NCBI GenBank assembly: GCA_963989385.1
Contig: OZ022502.1
Coordinates: 2,572,501-2,636,500 of the forward strand
Source of the DNA: Ctena decussata
Lineage: Eukaryota > Mollusca > Bivalvia > Lucinida > Lucinidae
DNA length: 64,000 nt
Direction: 5' to 3'
Under the pieces are notes generated by a model. That model did not search any database. It had not been told where the DNA came from and saw only the letters and a list, made by a program, of their open reading frames with translations. This document shows positions 34,701 to 43,945 of the stretch, piece by piece (position 1 is the stretch's first letter; each line of letters starts with the position of its first letter). The translations under genes and the position numbers were made by a program.

Positions 34701-35520
34701 CCGTATATTGCTCATTGTATTATCTGGTATAACAGTATTTATTTCATTAAATCCGTTAAGCAAACAGTGTTGTTCGTTTTGCGCCAAATTAGTCAGAAAG
34801 ACTCGTATTCTAGGAAAAAAACTATGAGCATGGCGTTGTATACTTAACTGAAAACCCGTCTGTTGCTGTCGGTTTTGTTTCACTATTAAATTGATCTAAT
34901 TCAGAAAAAGACAGAAATCAAATCAAGCACTATCGCCGAAACATGAATACGTCAACCCAGCATCCGATCACGTGGTCACTGATAATGTAGTGTACAATAT
35001 GGAATTTCCAGATGACAAGGACGATCATAAGTTACCTGTAAATGATGTCGATACAACATATGCTACTGTTGATGAGGACACAAAACTCCATTCAAATGAA
35101 GGCGATTTGTCCATAACATATAAAAATCTACAGATAAATGAAGATAGAGCAGCCTATAAAAATGTCAATTTTGACACAGAACACGATATTGAGAAGATAC
35201 GTTCACCATTTGAAAACAACACATTGCAAATAATTGTTGATGGTGGAGCAGATAAGACTATAGAGTTTGAAGAAAATACAAGAGCAAAGAACAAAATCCT
35301 TAATTCACAGGATTTAACAAATATGGATAGCGATATTCCATACGATACGCTCGGTCAGATATTCAATACTATTCCAATAAATGCACTTCATAATCAAGAG
35401 CCTGGTATTACGTATGCAATTGTAAACAAGGGCAAACCATGTGATAAAAATTATGACCGACCTAAACAATTTCAGATACCAGACTCTGGTGATACATATG
35501 CTCTTGTAAAGAAAGAATAA
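25639..35520 (+). CDS. gene B: complete receptor with CUB-like ectodomain and ITIM/ITSM-type tail (6 exons, 460 aa)
   Basis: Join 25639-25705, 26665-26697, 27904-28212, 32481-32762, 34012-34087 and 34905-35520. All junctions are GT...AG, phases 1,1,1,1,2; the total of 1,383 nt is an exact open frame. Predicted protein: signal peptide (1-~22), Cys segment (23-33), ~103-residue Cys-rich ectodomain (34-136), Ser/Thr/Trp stalk (137-230), membrane helix (231-255) and a 205-residue cytoplasmic tail with nine tyrosines. Y308 (TTYATV) fits the ITSM pattern TxYxxV. Y328 (ITYKNL), Y402 (IPYDTL) and Y426 (ITYAIV) fit the ITIM pattern. Y271 (EYVNP) is a YxN site. By analogy the tail would recruit SHP/SHIP/SAP/Grb2-like SH2 proteins; this is inference. 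Introns hold SINEs, family X pieces and a hairpin. AATAAA at ~35,947 is a candidate poly(A) signal. Confidence 0.78.
25849..26055 (-). repeat. type-2 SINE copy in gene B intron 1
   Basis: 'tttcaacagtatttcagtcatat', 'gatgataatgaaag.ctgtg.gcaat' and 'ttagcccactgagctctgtgggg' parallel the element at 53,329-53,529, with the tRNA-like head at the right-hand end. Diverged from that copy. Confidence 0.7.
26665..26697 (+). CDS. gene B exon 2 (short Cys exon)
   Basis: 33 nt, phase 1-1, after 'ttttcag' and before 'gtaagc'. Encodes VVKGNCHEDDD plus a split Gly. The Cys falls where genes A, C and D also have one. Confidence 0.72.
26724..26812 (+). repeat. family X (subfamily Y) 3'-end fragment in gene B intron 2
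   Basis: 'tagttgtttccaactatggt' through 'tttcagttcctggtctttgc' is the exact reverse complement of the start of the copies at 54,514 and 61,967. Nearly identical over ~85 bp. Confidence 0.8.
26924..27070 (+). repeat. SINE with Met-tRNA-like head
   Basis: 26,924-26,996 looks like a 73 nt tRNA: GGCCGCG/TCCGGCC acceptor pairing, GCGC D-stem, perfect CCGGG/CCCGG T-stem around TTCGATA, and an anticodon loop reading CAT. The anticodon stem (TCTGA with GCCAA) is mostly unpaired, and the 3' side runs into a short tail ending in (AAC)n at 27,050-27,068. I therefore call a tRNA-derived SINE and not a working tRNA-Met gene. It lies in gene B intron 2. Confidence 0.65.
27245..27455 (-). repeat. type-3 SINE copy
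   Basis: 'acttatgtcgagccgatcgttaag', 'gagcttccgtaagaagagtt' and 'gaggcttgaacacacggcgg' match, inverted, the element at 55,494-55,690 and another copy at 33,340-33,535. The head contains an inverted B-box-like 'gaggcttgaaca'. Confidence 0.65.
27904..28212 (+). CDS. gene B exon 3 (ectodomain)
   Basis: 309 nt, phase 1-1, after 'ctatttcag' and before 'gtaagt'. Begins AIPICKAAQRTGRILYIDTS, has an ICSC pair and further Cys in NGCG and LRC, and ends KLYIG. It aligns with A and C across the strand pattern IDTS..P, ICxC and a later Cys, but identity is low, so the ectodomains have diverged strongly. Confidence 0.75.
30190..30420 (-). repeat. family X copy
   Basis: 'aaatttaaagagtaactaca' onward to 'gataagccgagtcagcagctctttcc' is a near-identical inverted match to 61,405-61,555. 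Long runs of identity mean both are young. Confidence 0.75.
31561..31648. repeat. 88 bp hairpin repeat in gene B intron 3
   Basis: Arms 'cccccgtgcctcagcaagccact' and 'agtggcgagctgaggcacggggg' flank a spacer that is itself partly palindromic ('atatgtgta...tacacattat'). Resembles a very short MITE. Confidence 0.75.
32481..32762 (+). CDS. gene B exon 4 (Ser/Thr-rich stalk)
   Basis: 282 nt, phase 1-1, after 'tgttttag' and before 'gtaaaa'. Carries NATATVTC at its start (N-glycosylation sequon and Cys, as in A, C and D), then a Ser/Thr/Trp-rich run. Low sequence similarity but the same position and composition as the A and C stalks. Confidence 0.75.
32851..33112 (+). repeat. Rep1 copy in gene B intron 4
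   Basis: Best-preserved copy: 'tgggtttaacggccttttga', 'atcgggccgtctcccaggga', 'actgcaagcacagtaggccc' and 'cagcaccattgtctggcccg'. About 260 bp. Confidence 0.75.
33340..33535 (-). repeat. type-3 SINE copy
   Basis: 'acttatgacgagccgatcgtcaaac', 'cttccgtaagcaga' and 'ccacagcggcgagagaa' match the 55,494 copy inverted. An internal A/C-rich insertion is present. Confidence 0.6.
33574..33835 (+). repeat. type-1 SINE copy, diverged
   Basis: 'gtgcagaaggtcgttggttcgaatacccaacg', 'gtcaacccagcgaaaatg' and 'ccgggaaacctttt' keep the type-1 layout. Confidence 0.65.
34012..34087 (+). CDS. gene B exon 5 (transmembrane helix)
   Basis: 76 nt, phase 1 to 2, after 'ccttttcag' and before 'gtaagt'. Encodes VIIAASAGGGSFLLLIITLL then TVCCY and a split Arg. 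A single hydrophobic helix with a small-residue start, homologous to gene A exon 5. Confidence 0.8.
34905..35520 (+). CDS. gene B exon 6 (cytoplasmic ITIM/ITSM tail)
   Basis: 616 nt, after 'ctaattcag', opening with a basic RKRQK patch and ending DTYALVKKE and TAA. Tyrosine sites: EYVNP (Y271), VVYNME (Y286), TTYATV (Y308), ITYKNL (Y328), AAYKNV (Y340), IPYDTL (Y402), ITYAIV (Y426), NYDRP (Y439) and DTYALV (Y454). Most sit in acidic surroundings, as expected of kinase-target sites. One exon encodes the whole tail. Related in sequence to pseudogene D (AYNME, FEEN, DTYA blocks). Confidence 0.82.
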
Positions 35521-36000
35521 GTTCCTTCATTCATTATATATCAAGTCCGTTTGTCCTAAAATTAAGTTTGGTCAGACCTGTCATGGTGCAACTAGCTGGT
35601 TCCTTTCGCGCTCTAACTCTTACGTTTCATAATAGTTTTCTTATAATTTTCTGTGTTTTACATATATTGTATTATATGCTGTCGCCTGACTACCAGTGTT
35701 TTGTGGCCGTGCGGTTCGTGGCCAACTGTTGGTTTCCTTTGATGTTTTGATGGTTGGATTTGAATTCTAACGGATGCGGCTACAGCCTCCCAGCACTGCC
35801 GTCGCAACGTCCGTGACAGTATGAATTCCACCAGTGCCATTAAAATATTTATCATAAATTATGTCTCCACAGTGACTGTGGTTAAAAAGGCAAACGTCGC
35901 CTGCATTGCTGCGAGAAATATCATAATTTCGCCTAAAAAAAAAAAAAATAAATAACAGAGTTAAAAGTATTAAACAGTTTAATATGTGAGATCAATTGGG
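35521..36000. other. 3' flank of gene B
   Basis: Possible 3' UTR with AATAAA at ~35,947, just after an A-run. No further gene. Confidence 0.45.
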
Positions 36001-36400
36001 ATCAAGATCAGGACTATACACGGCTGTTGGTAATCTTTTGCTGACCGTTCCAAGGCGGTACTTCTGATGCGGTTCCTTGATGTTATATTTAGCTGTGTCC
36101 CCTTGTCTGTGGTCTCTGGCGGTTTGGTCGCCTGTATTGCTGCCAGATCTGCCTTCTGTTCTGTTTTAAATTGAAATTAAAATAAAAAAAAGAGTAAAAA
36201 TAGATGTTGATGCTGTTATCGGAGTAGCTGAATTACCATCTGTTTAGAAAAGAGCTGCTCATTCGGTTTACTGTGCGTGTCTTTCGTAAACTTGTGTCAA
36301 GTTCTGTTTGTATATGCGTATTTCGCTATTGGTCTTGAGACCGGAAAGTGGGATTTGATTTTATTAATTCCTGATCATTGCCTATCTTTTTACTTTACCC
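36001..36400 (+). repeat. family X copy
   Basis: 'gctgaccgttccaaggcggtacttctgatgcggttcc', 'agagctgctcattcggtttac', 'gtgggatttgattttattaa' and 'tcctgatcattgcctatctt' in family order. Confidence 0.7.
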
Positions 36401-36537
36401 ATGTTGACGACCTGATTTTATAGACAGCAGGGATAAAGCATATGTAGAAATAACTCTACAAACTGATATAAAATTGTTTGTATTTCACAAATAAAGACAA
36501 TTTTTGTTCATTTCTTGGCGGCTAGATTTGTCTAAAT

Positions 36538-36762
36538 GAGCCGCGACACGAGAAAACCAACAAAGTGGCATGTGCACCCAGGCAGACTCCGATCAGGCTG
36601 GGCATTGGCCTACTCTAATCAGATTCCTTGCTCAGCGCTTAAAGGGTAGCTTAGAGTCTATGCTACCTCCATGCGGATAGTGAAGACTGATCAGACGCCC
36701 AGGCTGATCTGAGTCTGCGCTGGGCATACAACCACTTTTTTGGTTTTCCCGTGTCGTGGCTC
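36538..36762. repeat. palindromic MITE copy 1 (225 bp)
   Basis: Ends in inverted repeats 'gagccgcgacacgagaaaac...aaagtggcatgtgc' and 'ccactttttt ggttttcccgtgtcgtggctc'. Internally it is largely palindromic ('cagactccgatcaggctggg' against 'cccaggctgatctgagtctg'). Same element at 38,123 and 54,078. Confidence 0.8.
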
Positions 36763-38122
36763 CAATGTATTTTTAGCATAATTAAGTCCAAGGTGGTTAA
36801 TAAAAATTGTGCTCACGTGACGAAGTATAGCATCCCTTTTGTTAAATGTCCCTATAGGTAAAGGGATTTGCCCCTACCCTTTAGCTGTGGCAAATACGGA
36901 GGCGGACATAATTACCCATGTGGGTAAATGCTGCCACATGGAACAGATACATTCGCTCATATGTATATATTATCACCCCCCCCCCCCCACTACACACACA
37001 CACACACTCCCGTGGGTAGATTTGCATCCTGGCAATTTTAGCTTATAAACGGGTCATAGGATAAGATAGCGTTACTTTCGCACTGAGGATGTGTCATCCT
37101 AGGATTGGGGATTTGTGCATCCTAGGCGAAATAAAGCATATTTCTAAATCTGGATATACGCTGTTTGTCCTCTATGTTTTAACTCTCATTTTGATGTAGC
37201 TTGAGCGAAGTATCTTTTTTGAAATTTTGCGAACGTGAATTTGTCGTCTGCTCGGGTTTTGAAACAACATACTATTAGTTGCATATGGGCATGCGAAATG
37301 AGGCTTTGTCAAGTGATGCGGATCAGCATTTGTAAAAAGATGTTGTCTTATCAAGGTTTGCTCATTTCGCTAAATAGACTATTACAGATCCTATATACAT
37401 GTAGTGGCCGAAAGGCAAAGGGGGTTATAGGCTAACCGTATCATGGGCATAGCATATGACAGGCGGTGATCATTCCTCTCCTTGCGCTGCTGTATCTTTC
37501 TCTGATTCGAAAAATATACCCATTCACCGCTTGGTTGACAGAGCAGAGCGGCCAAAAAACCAAATTCATAAGTCCGAACTGACATAATTCATATGAAAAT
37601 CGACAAATCCGAAATATTTAGATATAGTAATACACAGACATGGGCCTCCAAAATGGAAGTGTGCTCAGGTGCTCGCGAGTAGTAAGCATCACCTGCCAAA
37701 TATATTGCACCCGTCATGTCTATATATCTGATGAAAAGTCAAATGAAAATCCGGTAAATGAAAGCCATGCCATTGATTCTATGGGTTCGCCTGAGAGTGG
37801 TGTTGTAATAGCTCATTGGTGGATTAAATATGCAAATAATTTGGACAGGTTATGTTACATTAATTATGTTAGGACATTCGAAACTAAGGCCCGATTTCAC
37901 GTCGCTGATAAACCGAGAATTAATGCCGTTGGATGCTTATCTTCACAGATAATCTTCGGCATGGATTTCACGTTGAAAAATTATATATCATTGTGAATAA
38001 AATGACGGATTATTCTTAGTTTCGAAACTCGAAAGATGAAGGACTGTCAAACTTTGATTCTTAGCAAAAAATGCATGACTATGATGATTTTGTTAACGTG
38101 TTGGATATCCGTGATGCACAAG
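36763..38122. other. intergenic; C-run/(AC)n and a weak tail-like fragment
   Basis: A poly-C and (AC)n tract sits at 36,976-37,010. At ~37,715-37,790 the frame reads HVYISDEKSNENP, which faintly resembles receptor-tail text (YISDEDM in pseudogene D), but no splice structure supports an exon. Confidence 0.35.
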
Positions 38123-38353
38123 GAGCCGCATCATGACAAAACAAAGTGACATTTGCACCCAGCGAAGACTCAGATTAGCCATGGCATCCCCCTATCTGAT
38201 CAGAGTCTTCGCTGTCAACATGGAGCTAGCTTAGATCCTTAGCTACCCTTTTAACTTTCAGCAAAGACTCTGATCAGACTGGGCAGATGTCTAGGCTGAT
38301 CTGAGCCTTTGCTGGACGCACATGCCACTTTGTTGGTTTGTCGTGTCACGGCT
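38123..38353. repeat. palindromic MITE copy 2
   Basis: 'gagccgcatcatgacaaaacaaagtgac' and 'gccactttgttggtttgtcgtgtcacggctt' are inverted ends. The interior matches copy 1. Confidence 0.75.
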
Positions 38354-39062
38354 TATAAATGTTTAGAAGAGCCAACGAATTTATTTTCAAAGACTTGACC
38401 GTTTTGAATATAAAATTGTACAGAGAGGGAAGTGCGAAAGCTGGAGTGACTCATAACAGGAGAATAACATCATACCGAAGGTACAGAATCTTGTTAGACT
38501 TACCATGAGGCACTCGGCTACAGTTTTAAATGGATTCTTTGTAGACAGTGTTTGTGCATAAAAGGTTCTTTAGAGATGTACACGGTCCTGTAACTGGTGC
38601 TGTACCGGGCCATCGTTCATATCTTACAGACACATTTTTCTAGTTCCTACAGCTTTCCAGTTGTTTTCTTCTGCGCATAGTTAAACTAACCTCGAATTTA
38701 ATTTTGTCATTAGTGTCTCCCATATTTTTTTATTATTATGTTTTATATTGTCTTTCTTTCCTTGTTTTAATGTAGTTGTTCGTTTTCATCTTTGTCAGCT
38801 TGTTCTCAAGTAGTTAGAATATGGTTCCCTCTTGCCAATAGCAATGCGTTTTACCATCCCCCGTCTAAGAAACTATTTTAAACAGAGTAGACCTATAAGT
38901 GATGTCCTGTATTTTGCATGTTAATTACTGGCTAGCTCGGCATTCCATGTTTTATGTCAAAAAGTACGTAAATGGAGATGTTGGGTAGGCAAAGTGGGAT
39001 ACACTTTGCAACAAAGCTTGTAGGGTAGCAGCATAATCAGTGCTACCACATGTGAAGTGCAC
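38354..39062. other. intergenic, no gene seen
   Basis: No exon or clear repeat. Confidence 0.4.
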
Positions 39063-39420
39063 ATTTTGCATAACAGCAGAACTGAGTCTGCTTCCTTTCA
39101 AAAGCGTAGTGGAAATTGCACTGCTTCTAAAAAACAAAAAAACATCATCCTTCAGAAGCGGAGCAGAAGAAGCGCCAGTCCAGAAGACACCACTACTCAG
39201 AAACGTAGCGGAAGTAGCGCTGCTTCTGGAGACATCACTCTTTAGTAGCGCTGCTGAATTAGTGCTACTTCAGATGACATCCCCTTTCACCGGCGCAGTA
39301 AGACTAGTTCTATAGTATATCAGATAGAATACCATTTAGTAGAACAGCAGAACTAGCGCTACTTCAGAAGACACCATCCCTCAGTGGTGCAGCGGTAAAA
39401 GCGCTATTTTAGAAGGAGGT
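39063..39420. repeat. 45 bp minisatellite (about 8 units)
   Basis: Units of exactly 45 bp such as 'aaacgtagcggaagtagcgc...ctttag' occur at ~39,157-39,201, 39,202-39,246, 39,247-39,291 and again at ~39,341-39,385, with one 49 bp unit between and looser units on either side. Core 'gtagcggaagtagcgctgctt' plus 'gacatcactc'. Because 45 is divisible by three, two frames stay open and give 15-residue repeats, but no gene signals surround them. Confidence 0.8.
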
Positions 39421-40356
39421 ATTTGTATGAGACCAGAGATAAAGATTCTGATGTACAAGGAGCTTCTGAAGGGTAATGACTTTTGAGGCAGCGGTAGTTC
39501 AGCTGTGCTTCCAAAGAGTGAGGTGTTCTAAACTAGCCTTAGTTCAGCTGTGCTACAAAAAGCGTAGGTTCTTTTTCCACCGCGCTACTATTACCAAATA
39601 GAGAGCAACAGACGCGCGTTTCTTTATTTGACTTTTACTGTATCGCTTGATCATAAGATTTTGACGGAAAAATGAAACAAGAAGGTCTCAGTAGGCAACG
39701 ACCGAACACTTTATGATGCCTACCGCGAGACACAATAGCTGCAGGCGTCAAGTAAGAGATGCCTACTTACATGTACTAAATAGCGAGCGCAGGCGGCCCA
39801 CTGAGCCTCTTCAACCAAATGCGTCCCGAAGAAGGCGAGAGACAAGAGCACTAATGGATGATGCCTTCACTTTGGTGCTAGTTACCAAGGTATTCCAAAT
39901 AATAGAATTTTATGAGGCAGCCCCAGTTCTGCTGCGATATCTTGCTGCGCTACTAAAGAATCGTGTATTCTGAAGTTGCTCTAAGTCCGTTGCGCTTACC
40001 AGATTCTCAGTGAGTCCATTTTACATGATTCTTACGACATGAAAGAATAGCCAGATTGGCAAAACCCTGGTTTTGCTGAATCATGTACTAGTAGGATTTG
40101 CACACGTGAAGTCGATTTAAACCGTAGTTTTATAGGCAGTTTAGCGAAGACACCACCGCATTTTAAATCACCAAGAAATAATTCGTCGACGTGAAATTTG
40201 GCCTAAGTAGAGTGAATTTTGACGTTTTGATGCCAAAGCGCTAATTAAATGTTGATTCAGGATCCCAGGGTAAATGTCACATAATTCTTGTGCTCTTTTG
40301 TTATTGAAGTTAAAGGTAAATAGGTTTACTATCAGGGGAAGCAACTCTGCCTTTTA
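39421..40356. other. intergenic, decaying flank of the minisatellite
   Basis: Further loose matches to the 45 bp core ('ggcagcggtagttcagctgtgcttcc' and 'gaggcagccccagttctgct') extend to ~39,990. No gene recognised. Confidence 0.4.
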
Positions 40357-40605
40357 CTTTTCTGTATCTTGCCGATAGTTGGGTTTGGTCGTGTCTGGCG
40401 ATGGCGCCGGGTAACTTTCGGTGCTGTTGCGACCTACTAAGGAAAATTGCCTAGTGTGCTTGCAGAAGGTGAGGGTGGGGTTGTTTGGATATTTTTTCTC
40501 TTGCCTATCATATCTCTTCATTCTCCCGCTCTCTGGGAGACGGCTTGATGTAAACTGCAATGCTGTCCGAAAGAGCCGTTAAAACAAAAACAACTAAACA
40601 CCCGA
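40357..40605 (-). repeat. Rep1 copy, inverted
   Basis: Reads as the reverse complement of Rep1 ('tctcccgctctctgggagacgg' and 'gagccgtt'). Confidence 0.6.
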
Positions 40606-40834
40606 CCAACTTTCAAAAGTTGTCGACTTTAAATTGTTTGTTGGAACAAATTCTTTCCTTTAAGAGTAGCCCCCCCCCCCCCACCCCACCGCTCCTCCCA
40701 CCCTTCTTTAAGAGCTTTGTCACCTTGGGAGCAAACAGGATGTAACAAAAATTGTCATATTTTGTAAAATGGTGGAAAAAACAACAACAACAAAAAAAAA
40801 ACATGTACATATCCCCATATTCTTCCAGGCCAAA

Positions 40835-41224
40835 CTGAGGATGTCATTATCAAGAGCTCGTGGGTTCAAGAGTCCGATCAAGTTTCAACTTTTGAAATCT
40901 TCGCGTATGCATGTGGCACTTATCAATTCAAAGGCCCAATATTTCAATTGCGAATTAAACAAATTGGCGAGTAAAATGAAAACTTTTTGTGACAATAAAC
41001 TTAAGCGAAAATGTCCAATCAACAATGTTAAGTCGAATGGGTATATTTTCGAAGGAAGTAAGTTACTATTTCAATTTTTGTTTCCCATATTAACAGGAAT
41101 TGACATTGAAAAGGAAACAATTTTCTCCTTAAAATGGGCGCCAACTCCTAAGAAAATAATATGCCCCCCTAGTAGCAAATCCTTTTCTTTCAGATGTGAC
41201 ACAATTTCGAGAAAGGCGTCGTAA
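40835..41224 (+). other. coding-like block of unknown origin
   Basis: After a good acceptor ('tattcttccag' ending ~40,830) one frame reads QTEDVIIKSSWVQES, DQVSTFEIFAYACGTYQFKG and PIFQLRIKQIGE before a stop. Another frame stays open over 150 codons from 40,769. Composition looks more protein-like than neighbouring open frames, but I recognise no domain and no matching donor. It could be a decayed exon or part of a mobile element. Confidence 0.25.
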
Positions 41225-41540
41225 GGTGTTTATCTTGTACAATGGCGGAAAACATGGCAGCTATTTTGGGTCGACGGCAGGGGAACGGATAAATTGAACC
41301 ACAAGACCAGATTCAAGCGATTCAACGATTTTTCGACAATTAGCAGATAAAACTGTCATTACCATAGTTGTTCTTGAGCCACGCGCCAGCTAGGCACGTG
41401 CAGTCTGCATAGAACATACTCAATTATTCCAGACCATGAATAATGGACTAGATAAATGGTTTGTGGTTTTGGGGGATTTGGGGGGGGGGGGGGGGGGGGG
41501 GGGGGGAAGGGTGATTGAAGGAAGGGGACAGTATGCAGTA
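41225..41540. other. intergenic; poly-G tract
   Basis: A G-run of about 28 bases lies at ~41,479-41,506. No gene. Confidence 0.5.
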
Positions 41541-41544
41541 ACAA

Positions 41545-41720
41545 GAATGAACGAGATGACTGAGTGAACTCGGGTTTAACGTCCTACCAACAACTAGGTC
41601 ATACGGAGACGTGACCTCGGTTTAAAGTCTCATCCGAAAGACCGGAGAAGCAGGGAACCGATCTTGCAAACCCTGGATTGGTACTCCAGCGTGTTATTTA
41701 CTACACTTCCGCCGATCCTG
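41545..41720 (-). repeat. possible SINE-like repeat
   Basis: 'gaactcgggtttaacgtcctacc', 'acggagacgtgacctcggtt' and 'gcaaaccctggattggtactc' resemble the tail-to-head layout of the SINEs in this window, but I found no second copy here to prove it. Confidence 0.35.
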
Positions 41721-41859
41721 GATAAATTGAATGGTTATGAGGATGAAATCATCCAGGAGTCAATTAGGGAAGACTGGTGTCCTGGATCAGACTTATGCTC
41801 ATGATGTTTTGGCTAAATTACGCTGAAGACTATTGAAAAAGACAATGTAATACATCATT

Positions 41860-42110
41860 TGACAATAAATCTGCATGCTAAAAAGAGGCTTTATTATCCA
41901 AAACAAAGTAGTCTGGCCCATGTTCCTTCTTCTGAATATATTCTCTGCTCTTGAAGGAACTCTTTAAGATTTTAATTTTACCTCACTGCAGCTGGTGTTG
42001 TGCCGTGTGGCGGCTGTAAAACGTCTCCCCGTACATCATCCATAGTGCAGATTATATTTTACTTTCGTACTTTGAGATCAGAGGATATATTCTGAGAAAT
42101 CTGACGTTTT
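41860..42110 (-). repeat. interspersed repeat (same family as 8.64-9.31 kb)
   Basis: 'gtagtctggcccatgttccttcttctgaatatattctctgctcttg' and 'cactgcagctggtgttgtgccgtgtggcggc' are inverted relatives of 9,001-9,100. A third copy lies at 45,600-45,700. Confidence 0.65.
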
Positions 42111-42143
42111 GGATTGGTTTATACTTAGGAAATGGATCAGCCC

Positions 42144-42283
42144 TAGCAGTGAATTGTTGAGTAATAATTCACTGTTTGGAGGTGAGTTGCAAAGTAGATC
42201 ATATCACGAGCGCGAGCGCGAGTGATATATCTACTTACAACTGACCGACAAACAGTGAATTATTACTCAACAATTCAATGCTA
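42144..42283. repeat. 140 bp nested palindrome
   Basis: Outer arms: 'tagcagtgaattgttgagtaataattcactgtttg' pairs with 'caaacagtgaattattactcaacaattcaatgcta'. Inner arms: 'gtagatcatatcacg' with 'cgagtgatatatctac', around a 'cgcgagcgcgag' centre. Likely a MITE. Confidence 0.85.
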
Positions 42284-42802
42284 GAGCTGAACTTTTTCGA
42301 CTCTAACGCTCAAAGACGCTGAAAAAGTATTCTTTTCATTCAAACTCTCCCAACTTTCCTGCCAGGGCGTTCATGCTCCCGCCAATATTCTTAACTGTAT
42401 CTCAGGTAAATGTACGTTTTTATGTCGATTTTAGAAAGAACTAGAATCTGTGTTTGTGAAACACTATGCCCCCAACCATATGCTTGCCACAAAAGGGTCC
42501 GCTCATTTTTATGACCTTTCCATATTTGAAATTTCCAAACTCTAGGCCCAGTGGTTCTTGCTCCCAGTAGCTGCATAAGTAATAACTAACAGAGGGGAAT
42601 AACTCCATAATTAATTATCATAGAGTTACCTGACCTTTATAAAAACATTTAACACATCAAGGACTACCTATATACCAAAAAGAAGCTTCCTAGGTTAAGC
42701 GGTTCAGAAGTTGGAAAATGCCAAATTCCAACAAGGGCAATAACTCAATCATTTTTTGACGGAATTTGCCCAAAGTTAATCAGTTCTTGTTTATCTCACC
42801 CC

Positions 42803-43078
42803 GGGAGGCGCCGTAGCCGAGTGGTTAGAGTGACTCGGTTATGGTGCAGAAAGTCGCCTGAAGGTCGTGAGTTTGCGGCTCACCGTCGCCATCCGACGAC
42901 TGGAAAACCCTCTCTGTCGACCCAGCAGTAAATGGGTACCTTTTTCGAATCAGAGAATGATAAGGCAGCGAAAGGAGAGAGATGGGCTCCGCCTTTCATC
43001 AGCTGTGCCCAAGATACAGTGGTTCTCTAACCCCCACTGCCCCTACGGCTATTAGGCTATGGGAAACCTTTACCTTTA
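42803..43078 (+). mobile_element. type-1 SINE with 11 bp target duplication
   Basis: Head 'ggcgccgtagccgagtggttagagtgactcgg' with B-box region 'aaggtcgtgagtttgcggctc', body 'ctctgtcgacccagcagtaaatgggta', end 'tatgggaaacctttaccttt'. Flanked by identical TATCTCACCCC at 42,792-42,802 and 43,079-43,089, showing insertion by target-primed retroposition into a satellite unit. Confidence 0.88.
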
Positions 43079-43945
43079 TATCTCACCCCAAACCTGTTTA
43101 CAAAATTTCATCAGCCTAGGTCAAGTACTTCTTGAGATATTGTGGTAACAATATTTCATTTTAAGTCTGATAAAGGGGAGGTAACCATATGCTTGCCACA
43201 AAAGGGTCCGCTCATTTTTCATGACCTATCTATATTTGAAATTTCAAAACCCTAGGCCCATTGGTTCTTGCTCCCAGTAGCTGCATAAGTAATAACTAAC
43301 AGGGGGAATTACTCCATAATTAATTATCATAGAGTTACCTGACCTTTATAAAAACATTTAACATATCAAAGACTACCTAAATACCTATAATCAGCTTCCT
43401 AGGTGAAGCAGTTCAGAAGTTGGAAAAATGCCAAATTCCAACAAGGGCCGTAACTCAATTAGTTTTTGATGGAATTTGCCCAAAAGTTAATCAGGTTTTG
43501 TATATCTCACCCCAAACCTGTATACTAAATTTCATTATGTTAGGTTAAGTATTTCTTGAGATATTGTGGTAACAAGACTTCATTTTAATTTTGATAAAAG
43601 GGAGGTAACTCCAAAAGTACAATTTCGACGGAGGAAAAAAAAATACGGGTCCGCTCATTTTTCATGACCTATCCATATTTGAAATTTCAAAACCCTAGGC
43701 CCAGTGGTTCTTGCTCCCAGTAGCTGCATAAGTAATAACTATCAGGGAGAATAACTCCATAATTAATTATCATAGAGTTACCTGACTTTATAAAAATATT
43801 TAACACATCAAAAAGTACCTATATACCAAAAATCAACTTCCTAGGTTAAGCGGTTCAGAAGTTGGAAAATGCCAAATTCCAACAAGGGCCATAACTCAAT
43901 CATTTTTTGACGGAATTTGCCCAAATGTTAATCAGTTCTTGTATA

